DNA from: Lachnospiraceae bacterium
Lineage (GTDB): Bacteria > Bacillota > Clostridia > Lachnospirales > Anaerotignaceae
NCBI GenBank assembly: GCA_910576545.1
Contig: CAJTKM010000011.1
Location: 38,528-102,527, forward strand
Direction of reading: 5' to 3'
Length of the DNA stretch: 64,000 nucleotides
This document shows positions 41,544 to 50,045 of the stretch, one piece after another. The stretch's first letter is position 1; every line of letters starts with the position of its first letter. The notes under the pieces are model-generated. The model saw nothing but the letters and a program-made list of their open reading frames with translations, was not told the origin of the DNA and searched no databases. The translations under genes were made by a program, and so were the position numbers.

Positions 41544-43052
41544 TCATTGCAGCAAGCTAATACCCATTTCAATGATATGAATGAACGGGCGGTACCAGAT
41601 ACCTAATGTAATATTGGCGACAATGAACAGTACAACCGCAATACCAAATGCAGGGGAAACGGAAATCGGGGCAGGCTTCTCCTGTACCTCCGTTTTTTTC
41701 GGCGTCCAGATTGCAATGGTAGAAGGCAGGAAATACAATGCGTTCAGTATCATACTGATTGCAAGCACAACCAGAACCGCCGCCATTTTCCCCGGCGCAT
41801 AAACCGAAGCCGAGGCAAAATAGAGCTTTGAAATAAACCCTGCCGTCAAAGGAACGCCAACCATGGAAAGCGCACCGGCAGTAAAGCCAATTCCGGCAAG
41901 CGGATTGCGCAGCCCAGCTCCTTTCAGGTAGAAAATCTGCTCCTTATTTCCGGAATCCTCTACCATCTGACCACAGCAGACGAAGAGCATCGTTTTCGTA
42001 ATGGCATGTGCCAGAATATGGAAACATGCCGCTGTCATACCAATTCTTGTTCCAAGGCCGATACCCATGTAAATATATCCAATCTGTGCAACGGAAGAAT
42101 ATGCAAGCATACGCTTCATGCGCGTTTCCCGCATTGCATACAGCGAACCCATTACCATGCCAGCCAGACCAAAAACAAACAGCACGTCAACAATTTTCAG
42201 CTGATGCATTACATCGACAGAGAATACACCGTATACCAGCTTAATGCCCAGAATGATATAGCTTTTCAGTACAAGGCCGGAAAGGATTGCGCTGGAAGTC
42301 GGCACAGCCGCGCCATACGCGCCGGGCAGCATGGAATGGAACGGGAACAGCGCGCTTTTGATTGCAATACCGATAAACATAAAACCCGTCACAACAAGCA
42401 GCGGGAAATGGTAATCCCCTGTTGCCATCAGCTGCACGACCGCCTCTTTCATCTGCGGCATAAGCAGGTGCCCCGTAATGCTGTAAAGAATGCAGACCCC
42501 CAGCAGGAACAGGCCTGATCCCAGCAGGCTGATTACAAGGTAATGCGTTGTCCCAACCATCGCCTGTGCCGTGCCTTTTGCCATAATCAGCGCACAGGAT
42601 GCAATAGTATTGATTTCTATAAATACATATGCCGTAAAAATATCATTTGTATATACCAGCGCGAGCATTGCCCCAAACAGAGCATTCAGCATAATAAAAT
42701 ACAAATTTTGTTTTTCCGGTACAACTTCCTTATAAATAAACTCACTGCCGCCCATTACCGTCAGGAACATTACCGCACTAAATGTCAGTGCCATCAAGGC
42801 CTCCAGTGGACCGGCGCGCAGTTCATTTCCCCATGGTGCGGGAAAATGTCCCATCATAAAAGTAAAGGTTTCTCGGTTTTCCGATACATTCAACAGCAGT
42901 ATCGCCGAAAGTATCATTATAATAAATACCATCGTCCCGTGAATTTTGCGGGCAGTCCGTCCGTTTTTCACAAGTGGCGTGATAATGCCGCAGAACATTG
43001 CCAGAAAGATACTGAAGAAAGGTATATTATGTACAAAGTTTACGTGCGCCAT
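41544..43052 (-). CDS. mrpD: Mrp complex antiporter subunit D
   Basis: A 502-residue MrpD/MbhH-type subunit. The TM5 Glu is in YVFIEINTIASCALIMAKG and the TM7 Lys in IKSALFPFHSMLPGAY; LVLKSYIILG carries the second lysine. Its ATG overlaps the stop of mrpC (TAATG, 43050-43054). Position right after mrpC matches the canonical Mrp and MBH order, so this is the true MrpD, with the three genes behind it being extra copies. Confidence 0.9.
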   Translation of the reverse strand: MAHVNFVHNIPFFSIFLAMFCGIITPLVKNGRTARKIHGTMVFIIMILSAILLLNVSENRETFTFMMGHFPAPWGNELRAGPLEALMALTFSAVMFLTVMGGSEFIYKEVVPEKQNLYFIMLNALFGAMLALVYTNDIFTAYVFIEINTIASCALIMAKGTAQAMVGTTHYLVISLLGSGLFLLGVCILYSITGHLLMPQMKEAVVQLMATGDYHFPLLVVTGFMFIGIAIKSALFPFHSMLPGAYGAAVPTSSAILSGLVLKSYIILGIKLVYGVFSVDVMHQLKIVDVLFVFGLAGMVMGSLYAMRETRMKRMLAYSSVAQIGYIYMGIGLGTRIGMTAACFHILAHAITKTMLFVCCGQMVEDSGNKEQIFYLKGAGLRNPLAGIGFTAGALSMVGVPLTAGFISKLYFASASVYAPGKMAAVLVVLAISMILNALYFLPSTIAIWTPKKTEVQEKPAPISVSPAFGIAVVLFIVANITLGIWYRPFIHIIEMGISLLQ

Positions 43053-43426
43053 TATTCCCCTTCCTCCTCTCTGGAAAGCTTCATGATTTCATCCATGTTC
43101 AGCGTGCCGTAATGCTTATAAAGCCTCTGCACCAGAGCAAGGGAGAACGCCGTGACGCTGACAGAAACGACAATGCCCGTCAGCACAAGACCGGCAGGGA
43201 CAGGGTTGATATAATAATCCGCGTCCACAACGCCATTTGTCAAAATCGGCGCAACTCTGCCAAAAATATAGCCTTTTGCCGCAAGGAAAAGATATACGGC
43301 AGTATCCATGATATTCAGGCCGATAAATTTCTTAATCAGGTTATTCTGCAAAAGCAGGTTCATAAATCCTATGCCAAACAGGATTACTGACGCTGCCTCA
43401 TAAAAGTTTGTCGCAAGATGATTCAT
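43052..43426 (-). CDS. mrpC: Mrp complex subunit C (NuoK-like)
   Basis: A 124-residue protein with three membrane helices, like NuoK and MrpC. The GLNIMDTAVYLFLAA segment and the GLVLTGIVVSVSVTAFSLAL helix are typical. I chose the ATG at 43426, 14 bases after GGAGAAATC begins and overlapping nothing essential; a longer reading begins inside mrpB. It lies between the MrpB-like gene and mrpD. Confidence 0.9.
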   Translation of the reverse strand: MNHLATNFYEAASVILFGIGFMNLLLQNNLIKKFIGLNIMDTAVYLFLAAKGYIFGRVAPILTNGVVDADYYINPVPAGLVLTGIVVSVSVTAFSLALVQRLYKHYGTLNMDEIMKLSREEEGE

Positions 43427-43428
43427 AA

Positions 43429-44340
43429 TCAGATTTCTCCTTTGGTAAATAATGCATAGAATCCATACATTGTACATGCTACAATCAGCCCGACGCAGAT
43501 ATTCAGCGGCAGGATAAAACCGGAACTGAGTATTGCTCCCGGAACGCCCTTGGGAATCTCATAGCCCACGTGGTTTGCACCGGTAAAGAAGGAATAGCTT
43601 TTACAGCCGCAGTAGGTCAAAAGACAGGCTACACTAATCAGTGTAAACGTGCGGAATGTGAAAAAGGTCTGCATTTTTTTCTGCCCATTTGCTGCGGAAT
43701 ACAATATCAGCCCTGCGCCGATGATAGAACCGCCTGAAAATCCGCCGCCCGGAGAAAGATGCCCGTTCAGCACAACATAAATCCCGTAAAGGATAACCAG
43801 CGGCGCAATGGTCTTGCTGCCCTTTTTCAGAATCAGCTTCAGGTCCTCCATGTCAAAAACATCGTCCTCGGCGTTTTCCTGGTCCTCCGCCGCACTGATA
43901 TTTTTGCTGTCACGCTTCAAAAGCATTACCACACAGATAACCGCCAAAAACAGCACATTGGACTCACCGAAGGTGTCGAACGCTCTGTAATCCAGAATCA
44001 TGCCCGCAACAAAGTTGATTGCACCTGTTTCCTCAATGCCCTGCTCCAGATAGCGTTCCGCAACTTCATTATTGGAAGGGTTTGACGCTTCGCCAAATGT
44101 CGGCAGGTGTGTCACCGTAATCAGCATAATTCCAATAAACACCAGTGAAACAAACACGCTCATAAGCCGGTACAGCTTTTTATTGGAACGCACATTCTCT
44201 GTGGAAAAATGCTTTGCAAAATGCGGCAGTTCCGGTTTTTCTCTGGTCGAGATATACTTATCCGCATTGATGAGGATTTCCTCCCCGTCTATCCATGCCT
44301 TCAGCTTCTGCCAGAAGGATTTTTTTTCACTCAATGCCAT
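43429..44340 (-). CDS. mrpB: Mrp subunit B-type protein with an MbhE-like N-terminal part
   Basis: This 303-residue protein seems to join two units. Residues 1-160 contain a helix (LYRLMSVFVSLVFIGIMLITV) and a region like the MbhE/MrpA C-terminal piece, including GAINFVAGMILDYRAFDTFGE split by small changes. Residues about 175-303 match MrpB/MbhF: LYGIYVVLNGHLSPGGGFSGG and a final YGFYALF. In archaeal MBH these are separate genes, E and F. The ATG overlaps the upstream stop (TGATG). Confidence 0.85.
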   Translation of the reverse strand: MALSEKKSFWQKLKAWIDGEEILINADKYISTREKPELPHFAKHFSTENVRSNKKLYRLMSVFVSLVFIGIMLITVTHLPTFGEASNPSNNEVAERYLEQGIEETGAINFVAGMILDYRAFDTFGESNVLFLAVICVVMLLKRDSKNISAAEDQENAEDDVFDMEDLKLILKKGSKTIAPLVILYGIYVVLNGHLSPGGGFSGGSIIGAGLILYSAANGQKKMQTFFTFRTFTLISVACLLTYCGCKSYSFFTGANHVGYEIPKGVPGAILSSGFILPLNICVGLIVACTMYGFYALFTKGEI

Positions 44341-44603
44341 CAGCCCTCCCTTGTGCCCTTCAGCGCGTGTACTTTTTTCAGCGTCAGGAAAAACAGCACG
44401 CTGTCAACGCCCGCGCCTACCGCGGCTTCTGTAATCGCAAGGTCGGGAGATTCCAGGAAAAGCCATATAATTGCCATAATAGAGCTGTAACCCATAAAGA
44501 TAATAACTGCCATAAATAAATTTCCTGTAACCGAAACCCCGATTGCGCTTGCAATCAGAAACAATACCAATATTACCTGAATCACTGTACTCATCGTACT
44601 CAT
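44340..44603 (-). CDS. MbhD-like (MrpA C-terminal, DUF4040) subunit
   Basis: An 87-residue, three-helix protein with ESPDLAITEAAVGAGVDSVLF, the DUF4040 signature found in the C-terminal part of MrpA and in MbhD of archaeal membrane hydrogenases. Having it as a separate gene places this operon with the group in which MrpA is split, like MBH, rather than the single-MrpA type of Bacillus. Its ATG overlaps the mrpG stop by four bases. Confidence 0.88.
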   Translation of the reverse strand: MSTMSTVIQVILVLFLIASAIGVSVTGNLFMAVIIFMGYSSIMAIIWLFLESPDLAITEAAVGAGVDSVLFFLTLKKVHALKGTREG

Positions 44604-44911
44604 TTTCCCCGCATCCTTTCCTCATAATCCTTATCTGTCAGCAGTTCCACTTTCGCAATCATATGCGTTGCAATCGGGCTGGAAACCCAGAAAAAAATAA
44701 CAATCAGAGCATATTTCAGCATATGGAACATGTCTTTTCCCAGTATCAAAAGACCAAGCACGACCAGAAAAAGCCCAAGCGTATCGCCCAGCGCAGCTGC
44801 GTGCATCCGGTTCAGCACATATTTCAAACGATATACGCCCAAAATGGAACAGCAGAACACGAGAATCCCAAGAATAATGCAGACCGCTGCCAGAATTTCC
44901 CTTATTGACAT
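44600..44911 (-). CDS. mrpG: Mrp complex subunit G
   Basis: A 103-residue protein with three membrane helices and the family blocks GVYRLKYVLNRMHAAALGDT and VSSPIATHMIAK. It overlaps mrpF by 10 bases and the DUF4040 gene by four, so translation is coupled along the operon. Confidence 0.92.
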   Translation of the reverse strand: MSIREILAAVCIILGILVFCCSILGVYRLKYVLNRMHAAALGDTLGLFLVVLGLLILGKDMFHMLKYALIVIFFWVSSPIATHMIAKVELLTDKDYEERMRGK

Positions 44912-45225
44912 TCCCTTTCCTCCTTTGCTTTCCTGCTCAGGTAAAGCTGCCGTCCTTTATGGTGCAGCGTAACAACATGGCAGATAATTACGACTGCCAA
45001 AAAGCTCAGCAGTGTATAAACAAGAGCAACGTCCACCAAAGCGGTTTCACCCAGATAACCGGAAAGAATACAAATCACCGCGGTCGTCATCGTGCCAATC
45101 ATATTGACAGCAACGATCCTGTCTGTAAAGCGCGGCCCTTTTACCGCACGCAGAAATGCCAGACACATACCAACTGCCAGAACAATCATGGCGGCTTCTA
45201 AAATAAAACGCATCGCATCGCTCAT
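44902..45225 (-). CDS. mrpF: Mrp complex subunit F
   Basis: A 107-residue, three-helix protein with the MrpF block AVKGPRFTDRIVAVNMIGT and the conserved DVALVYTLLSFLAVV helix. It starts three bases after the mrpE stop and overlaps mrpG. Confidence 0.93.
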   Translation of the reverse strand: MSDAMRFILEAAMIVLAVGMCLAFLRAVKGPRFTDRIVAVNMIGTMTTAVICILSGYLGETALVDVALVYTLLSFLAVVIICHVVTLHHKGRQLYLSRKAKEERECQ

Positions 45226-45228
45226 AGC

Positions 45229-45687
45229 TTACTCCTCCAATTTTCTCAGCTGTTTCACAAAGACAGAATCGTTCAGCCCTTCGGCAAAGGATTTATCCAA
45301 AGCCTGCACAACAAATTCACCGTTTTCCAGCCCTGCCGTATATGTCCCCGGTGTCAGCGTGATGGAGTTTCCCAAAACAACTTGAGCAGTTTCACTCCGG
45401 AGGTCTGTGGTAAATTTTACCAGCACAGGCTCAATCTCCAGCTTCGGCGAAAGCACAATACGGATAACAGCAAGATTTGCCTTAATGATCTCCCAAAGAA
45501 GAACAACGGCGTATTTCAAATACAGGGGAATCTTTTTGACGAGTGTAAGCTCTTTTTTGAAGCTAAATCCCATATGCTTTGAAATGAACCAATAGAGCCA
45601 GGCGCAGATAACCGCGCCGAAAAGAAATACTTCCAGAGTGACCCTTCCATTGAATATGAACCACATCAGAAGCAGCAATAGATACAT
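45229..45687 (-). CDS. mrpE: Mrp complex subunit E
   Basis: A 152-residue MrpE protein with two N-terminal membrane segments and a cytoplasmic domain containing TDLRSETAQVVLGNSITLT-type residues and TPGTYTAG. I chose the ATG at 45687 because it begins at the first membrane helix and follows AAAGGATGG; the frame is open upstream but reads through the leader. It is the first gene of the ten-gene antiporter operon, about 145 bases after the promoter -10. Confidence 0.9.
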   Translation of the reverse strand: MYLLLLLMWFIFNGRVTLEVFLFGAVICAWLYWFISKHMGFSFKKELTLVKKIPLYLKYAVVLLWEIIKANLAVIRIVLSPKLEIEPVLVKFTTDLRSETAQVVLGNSITLTPGTYTAGLENGEFVVQALDKSFAEGLNDSVFVKQLRKLEE

Positions 45688-45831
45688 AAAACCATCCTTT
45701 CCGCAGAAACTTCTGTTTTTCACACCCTTTGCAAAAGAAATAGCCTTATCCGCAGAACAAAGCCGATGGCACCGCTTTTTCGTTTGCAGAAGGCAGAAAA
45801 ACCTACTTCTCTTATGATACCTTATGACTAT

Positions 45832-45860
45832 ATTATCGGGGAAATGGCGCAAAATGTCAA
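45832..45860 (-). promoter_or_regulatory. Sigma-A promoter of the Mrp-like operon
   Basis: TTGACA (45855-45860), 17 bases, then GATAAT (45832-45837) on the minus strand. The -35 is perfect. The remaining stretch to 46081 holds no gene, only AT-rich sequence. Confidence 0.85.
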
Positions 45861-46081
45861 GAGCGTTAGTGCTATCTCACAGTTTATTTCCTAACATTTT
45901 CTTAATACCCGTTATTTTTTTATGCAATAAGTTTTATTTTTACTCATAGATACCATTCTTTTTTATATACTTCTCACAATTTTGAAACACATTTTTGAAC
46001 GTCAAAAAAACGGAAAAAATGCCATTTTTCAAGCCTCTTTCCGTTCTATACACTTCTATGACAACCGCAGGGTGTATTTGT

Positions 46082-46127
46082 AAAAAAGACATATCCCGAA
46101 AGAATATTTACATCCTTTCAGGATATG
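46082..46127 (-). terminator. Terminator after the APC permease
   Basis: CATATCC-TGAAAG pairs with CTTTCGGGATATG (46115-46127 with 46090-46102, one mismatch), followed by six T residues on the minus strand, just after the permease stop. Confidence 0.85.
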
Positions 46128-46146
46128 CCTTTGCGAGAGAGCCTGT

Positions 46147-47493
46147 TTAAGCTTCTGTATTAGATACCGTTGCCTTTTTCTTTTCCTGCACAGCGTAAAC
46201 CGGCAGCCCGATCAGTGTAATGACGATACTGCCTATCGCAAGCAGTCTTGTCGTACTGCCAGCCATAAACAGCTGGTTTACGATTACATAAATGCCGCTG
46301 ATAATGGCAATCGCCGGAATTACAGGATACAAAGGAACCTTGTATGTGCGGTTCAGTTCCGGACGCATTTTTCTGTATTTCATTACGGCAAGAAACGTCA
46401 GCGTATAGAAAATCCAGCAGGAAAATACAGCAAGGTCTGTCAGCATATTGAACTGCCCGCTGACTGCGTAAATACATCCCAGACCGCCAACCAGTAAAAT
46501 GGAGTTGATGGGAACCTGCGCTTTGTTCAGCTTTGCCAGGGCTTTGCTGCCGGGCAGAGAACCTTCGGAAGCCAGCGAATATGTTACGCGGGAACCGGAA
46601 AGTACAAAGCCGTTGCATGCCCCGAATACGGAAATCATAATGCCTACGGAAATAAGTCTGCCGCCAAAATCGCCAAAAATCGCAATCGCTACCGCAGAAG
46701 CAGGCGCGGCAAGGTTCATCATTTCATCTGCGGGCAATACCCACAGGTACGCAATGTTGATAACAAAATAGACTGCCATAATCATGGAAACGCCGCCTAC
46801 GATTGCGATTGGAAGGTCTCTTCCCGGGTTTTTCATTTCACCCGCAATCGCGCCTACATTTGTCCAGCCTTCAAATGCAAACAGCACAGAAACCATCAGC
46901 TGCCCCAGAACAACCGCAGGATTCAGCCCATCCGCCACCATAGGGCTCATGATAGGATTTGCCCCGCCGCCCTTGATAAAACCAAAAACCATTAACAGGA
47001 ACAGCGGAATCAGTTTGCAGACTGTGAAAACGACCTGCACTGCCCCGCCGACAGCGGAGCCAAGGCTGTTCAAAAGCATGATTAAAATAATAACTAAAAT
47101 AGCAACCGGAACAGTATAGCCGTCGCCGATGAACAATGCCGCCTGCTGTGCGCAGACTACCGCCAGCGCGGAAATCATCGCGGGATAAAAAACGATGCTC
47201 TGCATCCAACCTGCCAGAAAGCCAACTTTTTTGCCGAAGGTTTCTTCCAGATATGCAACCATACCGCCTGTTTTGGGAATCAGTATCGCGATTTCCGCGA
47301 ACGTCATCGCGGCACAGATGCAGACAATGCCTGTAACCAGCCACGCCAGCATTGCCAGCCCCGGCGCGCCGCCCGTCGCGGTATACATTGCCTGTGGCTT
47401 AAAGAATACGCCTGAACCTATGACGCATCCTACCACTGTCGCCATAGCTGTGGACATCCCCAAATTCTTTTTCAGCTCCTGTTTGTTTTCCAT
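46147..47493 (-). CDS. APC-family amino acid permease (SteT-like), predicted glycine-responsive
   Basis: A 448-residue permease with 12 predicted helices. The unwound first helix GCVIGSGVFFKPQA, the FAEIAILIPKTGG block and FAFEGWTNVGAIAGEMKNPGRDLP are typical of the APC/LAT-like branch that includes the SteT serine/threonine exchanger. GGAGGCAG precedes the ATG. The gene sits alone behind a tandem glycine riboswitch with an intrinsic terminator, so the substrate is likely glycine or a close relative such as serine or alanine. That substrate call is an inference from the riboswitch. Confidence 0.9.
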   Translation of the reverse strand: MENKQELKKNLGMSTAMATVVGCVIGSGVFFKPQAMYTATGGAPGLAMLAWLVTGIVCICAAMTFAEIAILIPKTGGMVAYLEETFGKKVGFLAGWMQSIVFYPAMISALAVVCAQQAALFIGDGYTVPVAILVIILIMLLNSLGSAVGGAVQVVFTVCKLIPLFLLMVFGFIKGGGANPIMSPMVADGLNPAVVLGQLMVSVLFAFEGWTNVGAIAGEMKNPGRDLPIAIVGGVSMIMAVYFVINIAYLWVLPADEMMNLAAPASAVAIAIFGDFGGRLISVGIMISVFGACNGFVLSGSRVTYSLASEGSLPGSKALAKLNKAQVPINSILLVGGLGCIYAVSGQFNMLTDLAVFSCWIFYTLTFLAVMKYRKMRPELNRTYKVPLYPVIPAIAIISGIYVIVNQLFMAGSTTRLLAIGSIVITLIGLPVYAVQEKKKATVSNTEA

Positions 47494-47550
47494 TTTTCTG
47501 CCTCCTTTTCTTTTTTCCTCCGAAAAAACGCCGTTCCCGCACTACTTTTG

Positions 47551-47795
47551 ATAAAAATAAAACAGGGATATACAAAAAGCAAACAAAAAACAAGTCTGCC
47601 TTGTATATCCCTGTATCTTTACCTGAAAGCATTACTTCTACGGCGGCCCGCCCATTCCTGCACGGACACTTTCCAGAGTGTCATCCGCAAAAGGTCTGCT
47701 GACCTGAAAGTTTCTCCAAAAACGGCTCTTTTGGATTGCTCCATCGGTTTCCTTTCCCCCAATGGGAAGGAATCTCCCTTCTGCTTCATCTGACC
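47551..47795 (-). promoter_or_regulatory. Tandem glycine riboswitch with terminator
   Basis: The minus strand carries two glycine aptamers in series. Aptamer 1 (about 47690-47790) has GGGAGATTCC, CCGATGGAGCAATCC and ACTTTCAGGT. Aptamer 2 (about 47618-47685) has ACTCTGGAAAGTGT, GCCGCCGTAGAAGTAA and GCTTTCAGGTAAAGA. These match the gcvT-type consensus in order and spacing. An expression platform follows: ACAGGGATATACAA pairs with TTGTATATCCCTGT, then T-rich sequence (47551-47613). The stem begins right after aptamer 2, so ligand binding could shift termination. Whether it turns the permease on or off needs experiment. Confidence 0.9.
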
Positions 47796-47816
47796 ATTAT
47801 GTAATTTTGTGTTTAT

Positions 47817-47845
47817 AACATAACAGTTTTTTTTCCACTTGTCAA
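47817..47845 (-). promoter_or_regulatory. Promoter of the riboswitch-permease transcript
   Basis: TTGACA (47840-47845), 17 bases, TATGTT (47817-47822) on the minus strand, about 25 bases before the first aptamer. Confidence 0.8.
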
Positions 47846-47907
47846 TAAAAATTCAAACAGTTTTCCGTTAAGATTTTGACAAATTTTCTTAACGGAAACA
47901 GAAGCTG

Positions 47908-48405
47908 TCAGCTCTCGTTTTTCAAAAGTTCCTCAATAATTTTCATATCGTGTAAATCCACTTCCCTCGGCTCATACCCCGCGTGGAAAATTTCCTGCCC
48001 TTTCGCGGAAATACAGGGAATTTCCCTGCCTGCAAACACCGCCCTGCCGAAATAATCCGCCTCAAATTCGTACCAGCCGCCCTCTAAATCCGCCTGTTTT
48101 GCCGTACCGTCCTTCGACAGAACAAACGGGTGGATATCAAGGTATCCCCGTTCCGGGTGATGAAGCTCTATCCTCACCGGCCGCCAGTCCGTTTCAATCA
48201 CATAGCCTGCCGCAAGCAGGGCATCGAGAAGCCCGTCCGTATGGCGGCTGTCAAAATTTATGTCTACATCGCGATGCTCCCTTGTCTGCCTGCCGATGAG
48301 CACGTCCACGCCCCAGCCGCCGTCCAGCCAATATGTGATATCCAATTCCTCCATAAAATCCAGTACCTCAAACAAATCTTTCTGCCCTGCCGTTTCTTTT
48401 TTCAT
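47908..48405 (-). CDS. Lincosamide nucleotidyltransferase-like protein (LnuA/LinA type)
   Basis: A 165-residue nucleotidyltransferase. DITYWLDGGWGVDVLIG and the metal-binding REHRDVDINFD match LnuA closely, as do GYLDIHPF, LEGGWYEFE and IPCISAKGQEIFHAGYE, in the same order and with nearly the same length (161-165 residues). Such enzymes adenylylate lincomycin or clindamycin. GAGGAGGAAC precedes the ATG. No IS or plasmid gene is adjacent, so it may be a chromosomal relative. Whether it gives resistance is not known. Confidence 0.82.
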   Translation of the reverse strand: MKKETAGQKDLFEVLDFMEELDITYWLDGGWGVDVLIGRQTREHRDVDINFDSRHTDGLLDALLAAGYVIETDWRPVRIELHHPERGYLDIHPFVLSKDGTAKQADLEGGWYEFEADYFGRAVFAGREIPCISAKGQEIFHAGYEPREVDLHDMKIIEELLKNES

Positions 48406-48511
48406 GTAGTTCCTCCTCTGCTTGTTCTCACAAAACCTGTTTCAATGGTAAGCCTATTCCCGCCCTTCCCTGCATATATTTTTTATAACAAGACCAAGGA
48501 GCAGGATACAT

Positions 48512-50041
48512 ATGAGCCGGAAAACGATTATAGCCGGAACACTGATACTTACCGCGGCAAACCTCATTACAAAATGCATGGGGTTTTTATACCGCGTTTT
48601 TATGTCCAACGCCATCGGCGCGGAAGGCATGGGGCTTTACCAGCTGATACTGCCGATTTATTCCCTTGCATGGAGCATTACCTCCGCCGGATTCACTACC
48701 ACAATTTCCCGCCTGACCGCACAGGAAAATATCCGCGGGCAAAGCGGTAATATCGGCAGAGTTGTCAAGCAGGCTGTCACGCTGTCGCTTTTGCTGAGCC
48801 TGCTGGTCGGCGGCGGGCTGTTCTTTTTTGCGGAGGAGACCGCCCAGCTTTTCCTGAAAGATTCCCGTGCCGCGCTTTCCCTGCGTCTGCTCGCACTTGC
48901 TGTGCCTTTTATGGCGGCTGGCTCCTGTTTCCGCGGCTTTTTCCTTGGTATGCAGGAAACGGTCGTCCCTGCTGTTTCACAGGTACTGGAACAGGCTGTC
49001 CGCATCGCCGCAATCTTCCTGTTGGCAGGGATTTTTGTCCCACTTGGGCTGGCATATGCCTGCTGTGCCGCCGTCTGCGGCATACTGCTCGGTGAAATGC
49101 TTTCCTGTGCTTTTACCATCGCCAATTACGTCCATTATAAGCGTGTACATAAAATGGTGCGTCGGCCAACAATCAGCACCTCCGGAGTATTGTCCATGAT
49201 TCTGGCAATGGCTGTGCCGCTTTCCGCTTCCCGCATTGCGGCGTCACTGCTTTCCGCATTGGAAAATGTCCTGATTCCGCGCCAGCTTCAGCTATACGGA
49301 CAGGATACCGCACAGGCGCTCAGTACCTACGGTGAACTGACAGGCATGGCAATGCCGCTGATTCTCCTGCCCTCGGCATGCCTGATGGCGGCATCTGTTT
49401 CTCTTGTACCGGAAATTTCAGAGGCATGTGCTGTCAAGCAGGACCAGCGTGTCAGCCGCACGGTTTCCGCTACAATGCTGTTTACTTTTATCATCGGGAT
49501 TGGTTCCGCTGCCCTTTTCGCTGTGTTCCCGCAGGAAATCTGCTACATTGTATACAGCCGCGCAGGGCTGGGGAAAATCCTGTTCCCGCTGGCGTTCCTC
49601 TGCCCCTTCCTTTATGCGCAGACGACCCTGCACGGTTTGCTGAACGGGCTTGGCGAACAGTTTTTCCTGTTTTGGAACAATCTTGCCGCCTCCATCATCA
49701 CCATCGGCGCAATCTGGTTTTTCATGCCGGTTTATGGGGTAAGTGCGTTCCTGTTCGGCTGGTTTTGCAGTCTTTGCTTTACGGTCGGCTCTTCCCTTCT
49801 GCGTCTGCATCGCAGAACAGGCGTTGTGCCCTCGTTTTTCAACTGCTTTTTGAAGCCTCTGCTTGCGGGCGCGGCCTCGGGACTGCTGGTAAAATACCTG
49901 ATACGTGTTTCCGAGCCCTCAAAGGCATTATTCCTGCTTTCCCTTGTGGGAATGGGTGTGCTTTACCTGTTTTTCCTGTTTCTGCTCGGGTGCCTTTCCC
50001 GAAAGGAACTGCAATTCCTGTTTTCTAAAAACGGGCGGTAA
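48512..50041 (+). CDS. spoVB: SpoVB-like polysaccharide / lipid II flippase-family protein
   Basis: A 509-residue, 14-helix MVF/MATE-like protein. The start (TLILTAANLITKCMGFLYRVFMSN in part) with AIGAEGMGLYQLILPIYSLAWS is characteristic of SpoVB, needed for spore cortex synthesis in Bacillus; relatives (YtgP, MurJ-like) flip cell-wall precursors. AGGAGCAGG precedes the ATG. It converges on the cystathionine-lyase-like gene with four bases between stops. It supports a spore-forming lineage. Confidence 0.88.
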   Translation: MSRKTIIAGTLILTAANLITKCMGFLYRVFMSNAIGAEGMGLYQLILPIYSLAWSITSAGFTTTISRLTAQENIRGQSGNIGRVVKQAVTLSLLLSLLVGGGLFFFAEETAQLFLKDSRAALSLRLLALAVPFMAAGSCFRGFFLGMQETVVPAVSQVLEQAVRIAAIFLLAGIFVPLGLAYACCAAVCGILLGEMLSCAFTIANYVHYKRVHKMVRRPTISTSGVLSMILAMAVPLSASRIAASLLSALENVLIPRQLQLYGQDTAQALSTYGELTGMAMPLILLPSACLMAASVSLVPEISEACAVKQDQRVSRTVSATMLFTFIIGIGSAALFAVFPQEICYIVYSRAGLGKILFPLAFLCPFLYAQTTLHGLLNGLGEQFFLFWNNLAASIITIGAIWFFMPVYGVSAFLFGWFCSLCFTVGSSLLRLHRRTGVVPSFFNCFLKPLLAGAASGLLVKYLIRVSEPSKALFLLSLVGMGVLYLFFLFLLGCLSRKELQFLFSKNGR

Positions 50042-50045
50042 AGTT

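Noticed and set aside
39727..41580. A 617-codon plus-strand frame antisense to the antiporter genes
   Set aside because: Very long, but its composition (rich in His, Cys, Gln, Arg) is the shadow of hydrophobic genes on the other strand. The minus-strand genes have ribosome sites and clear families.
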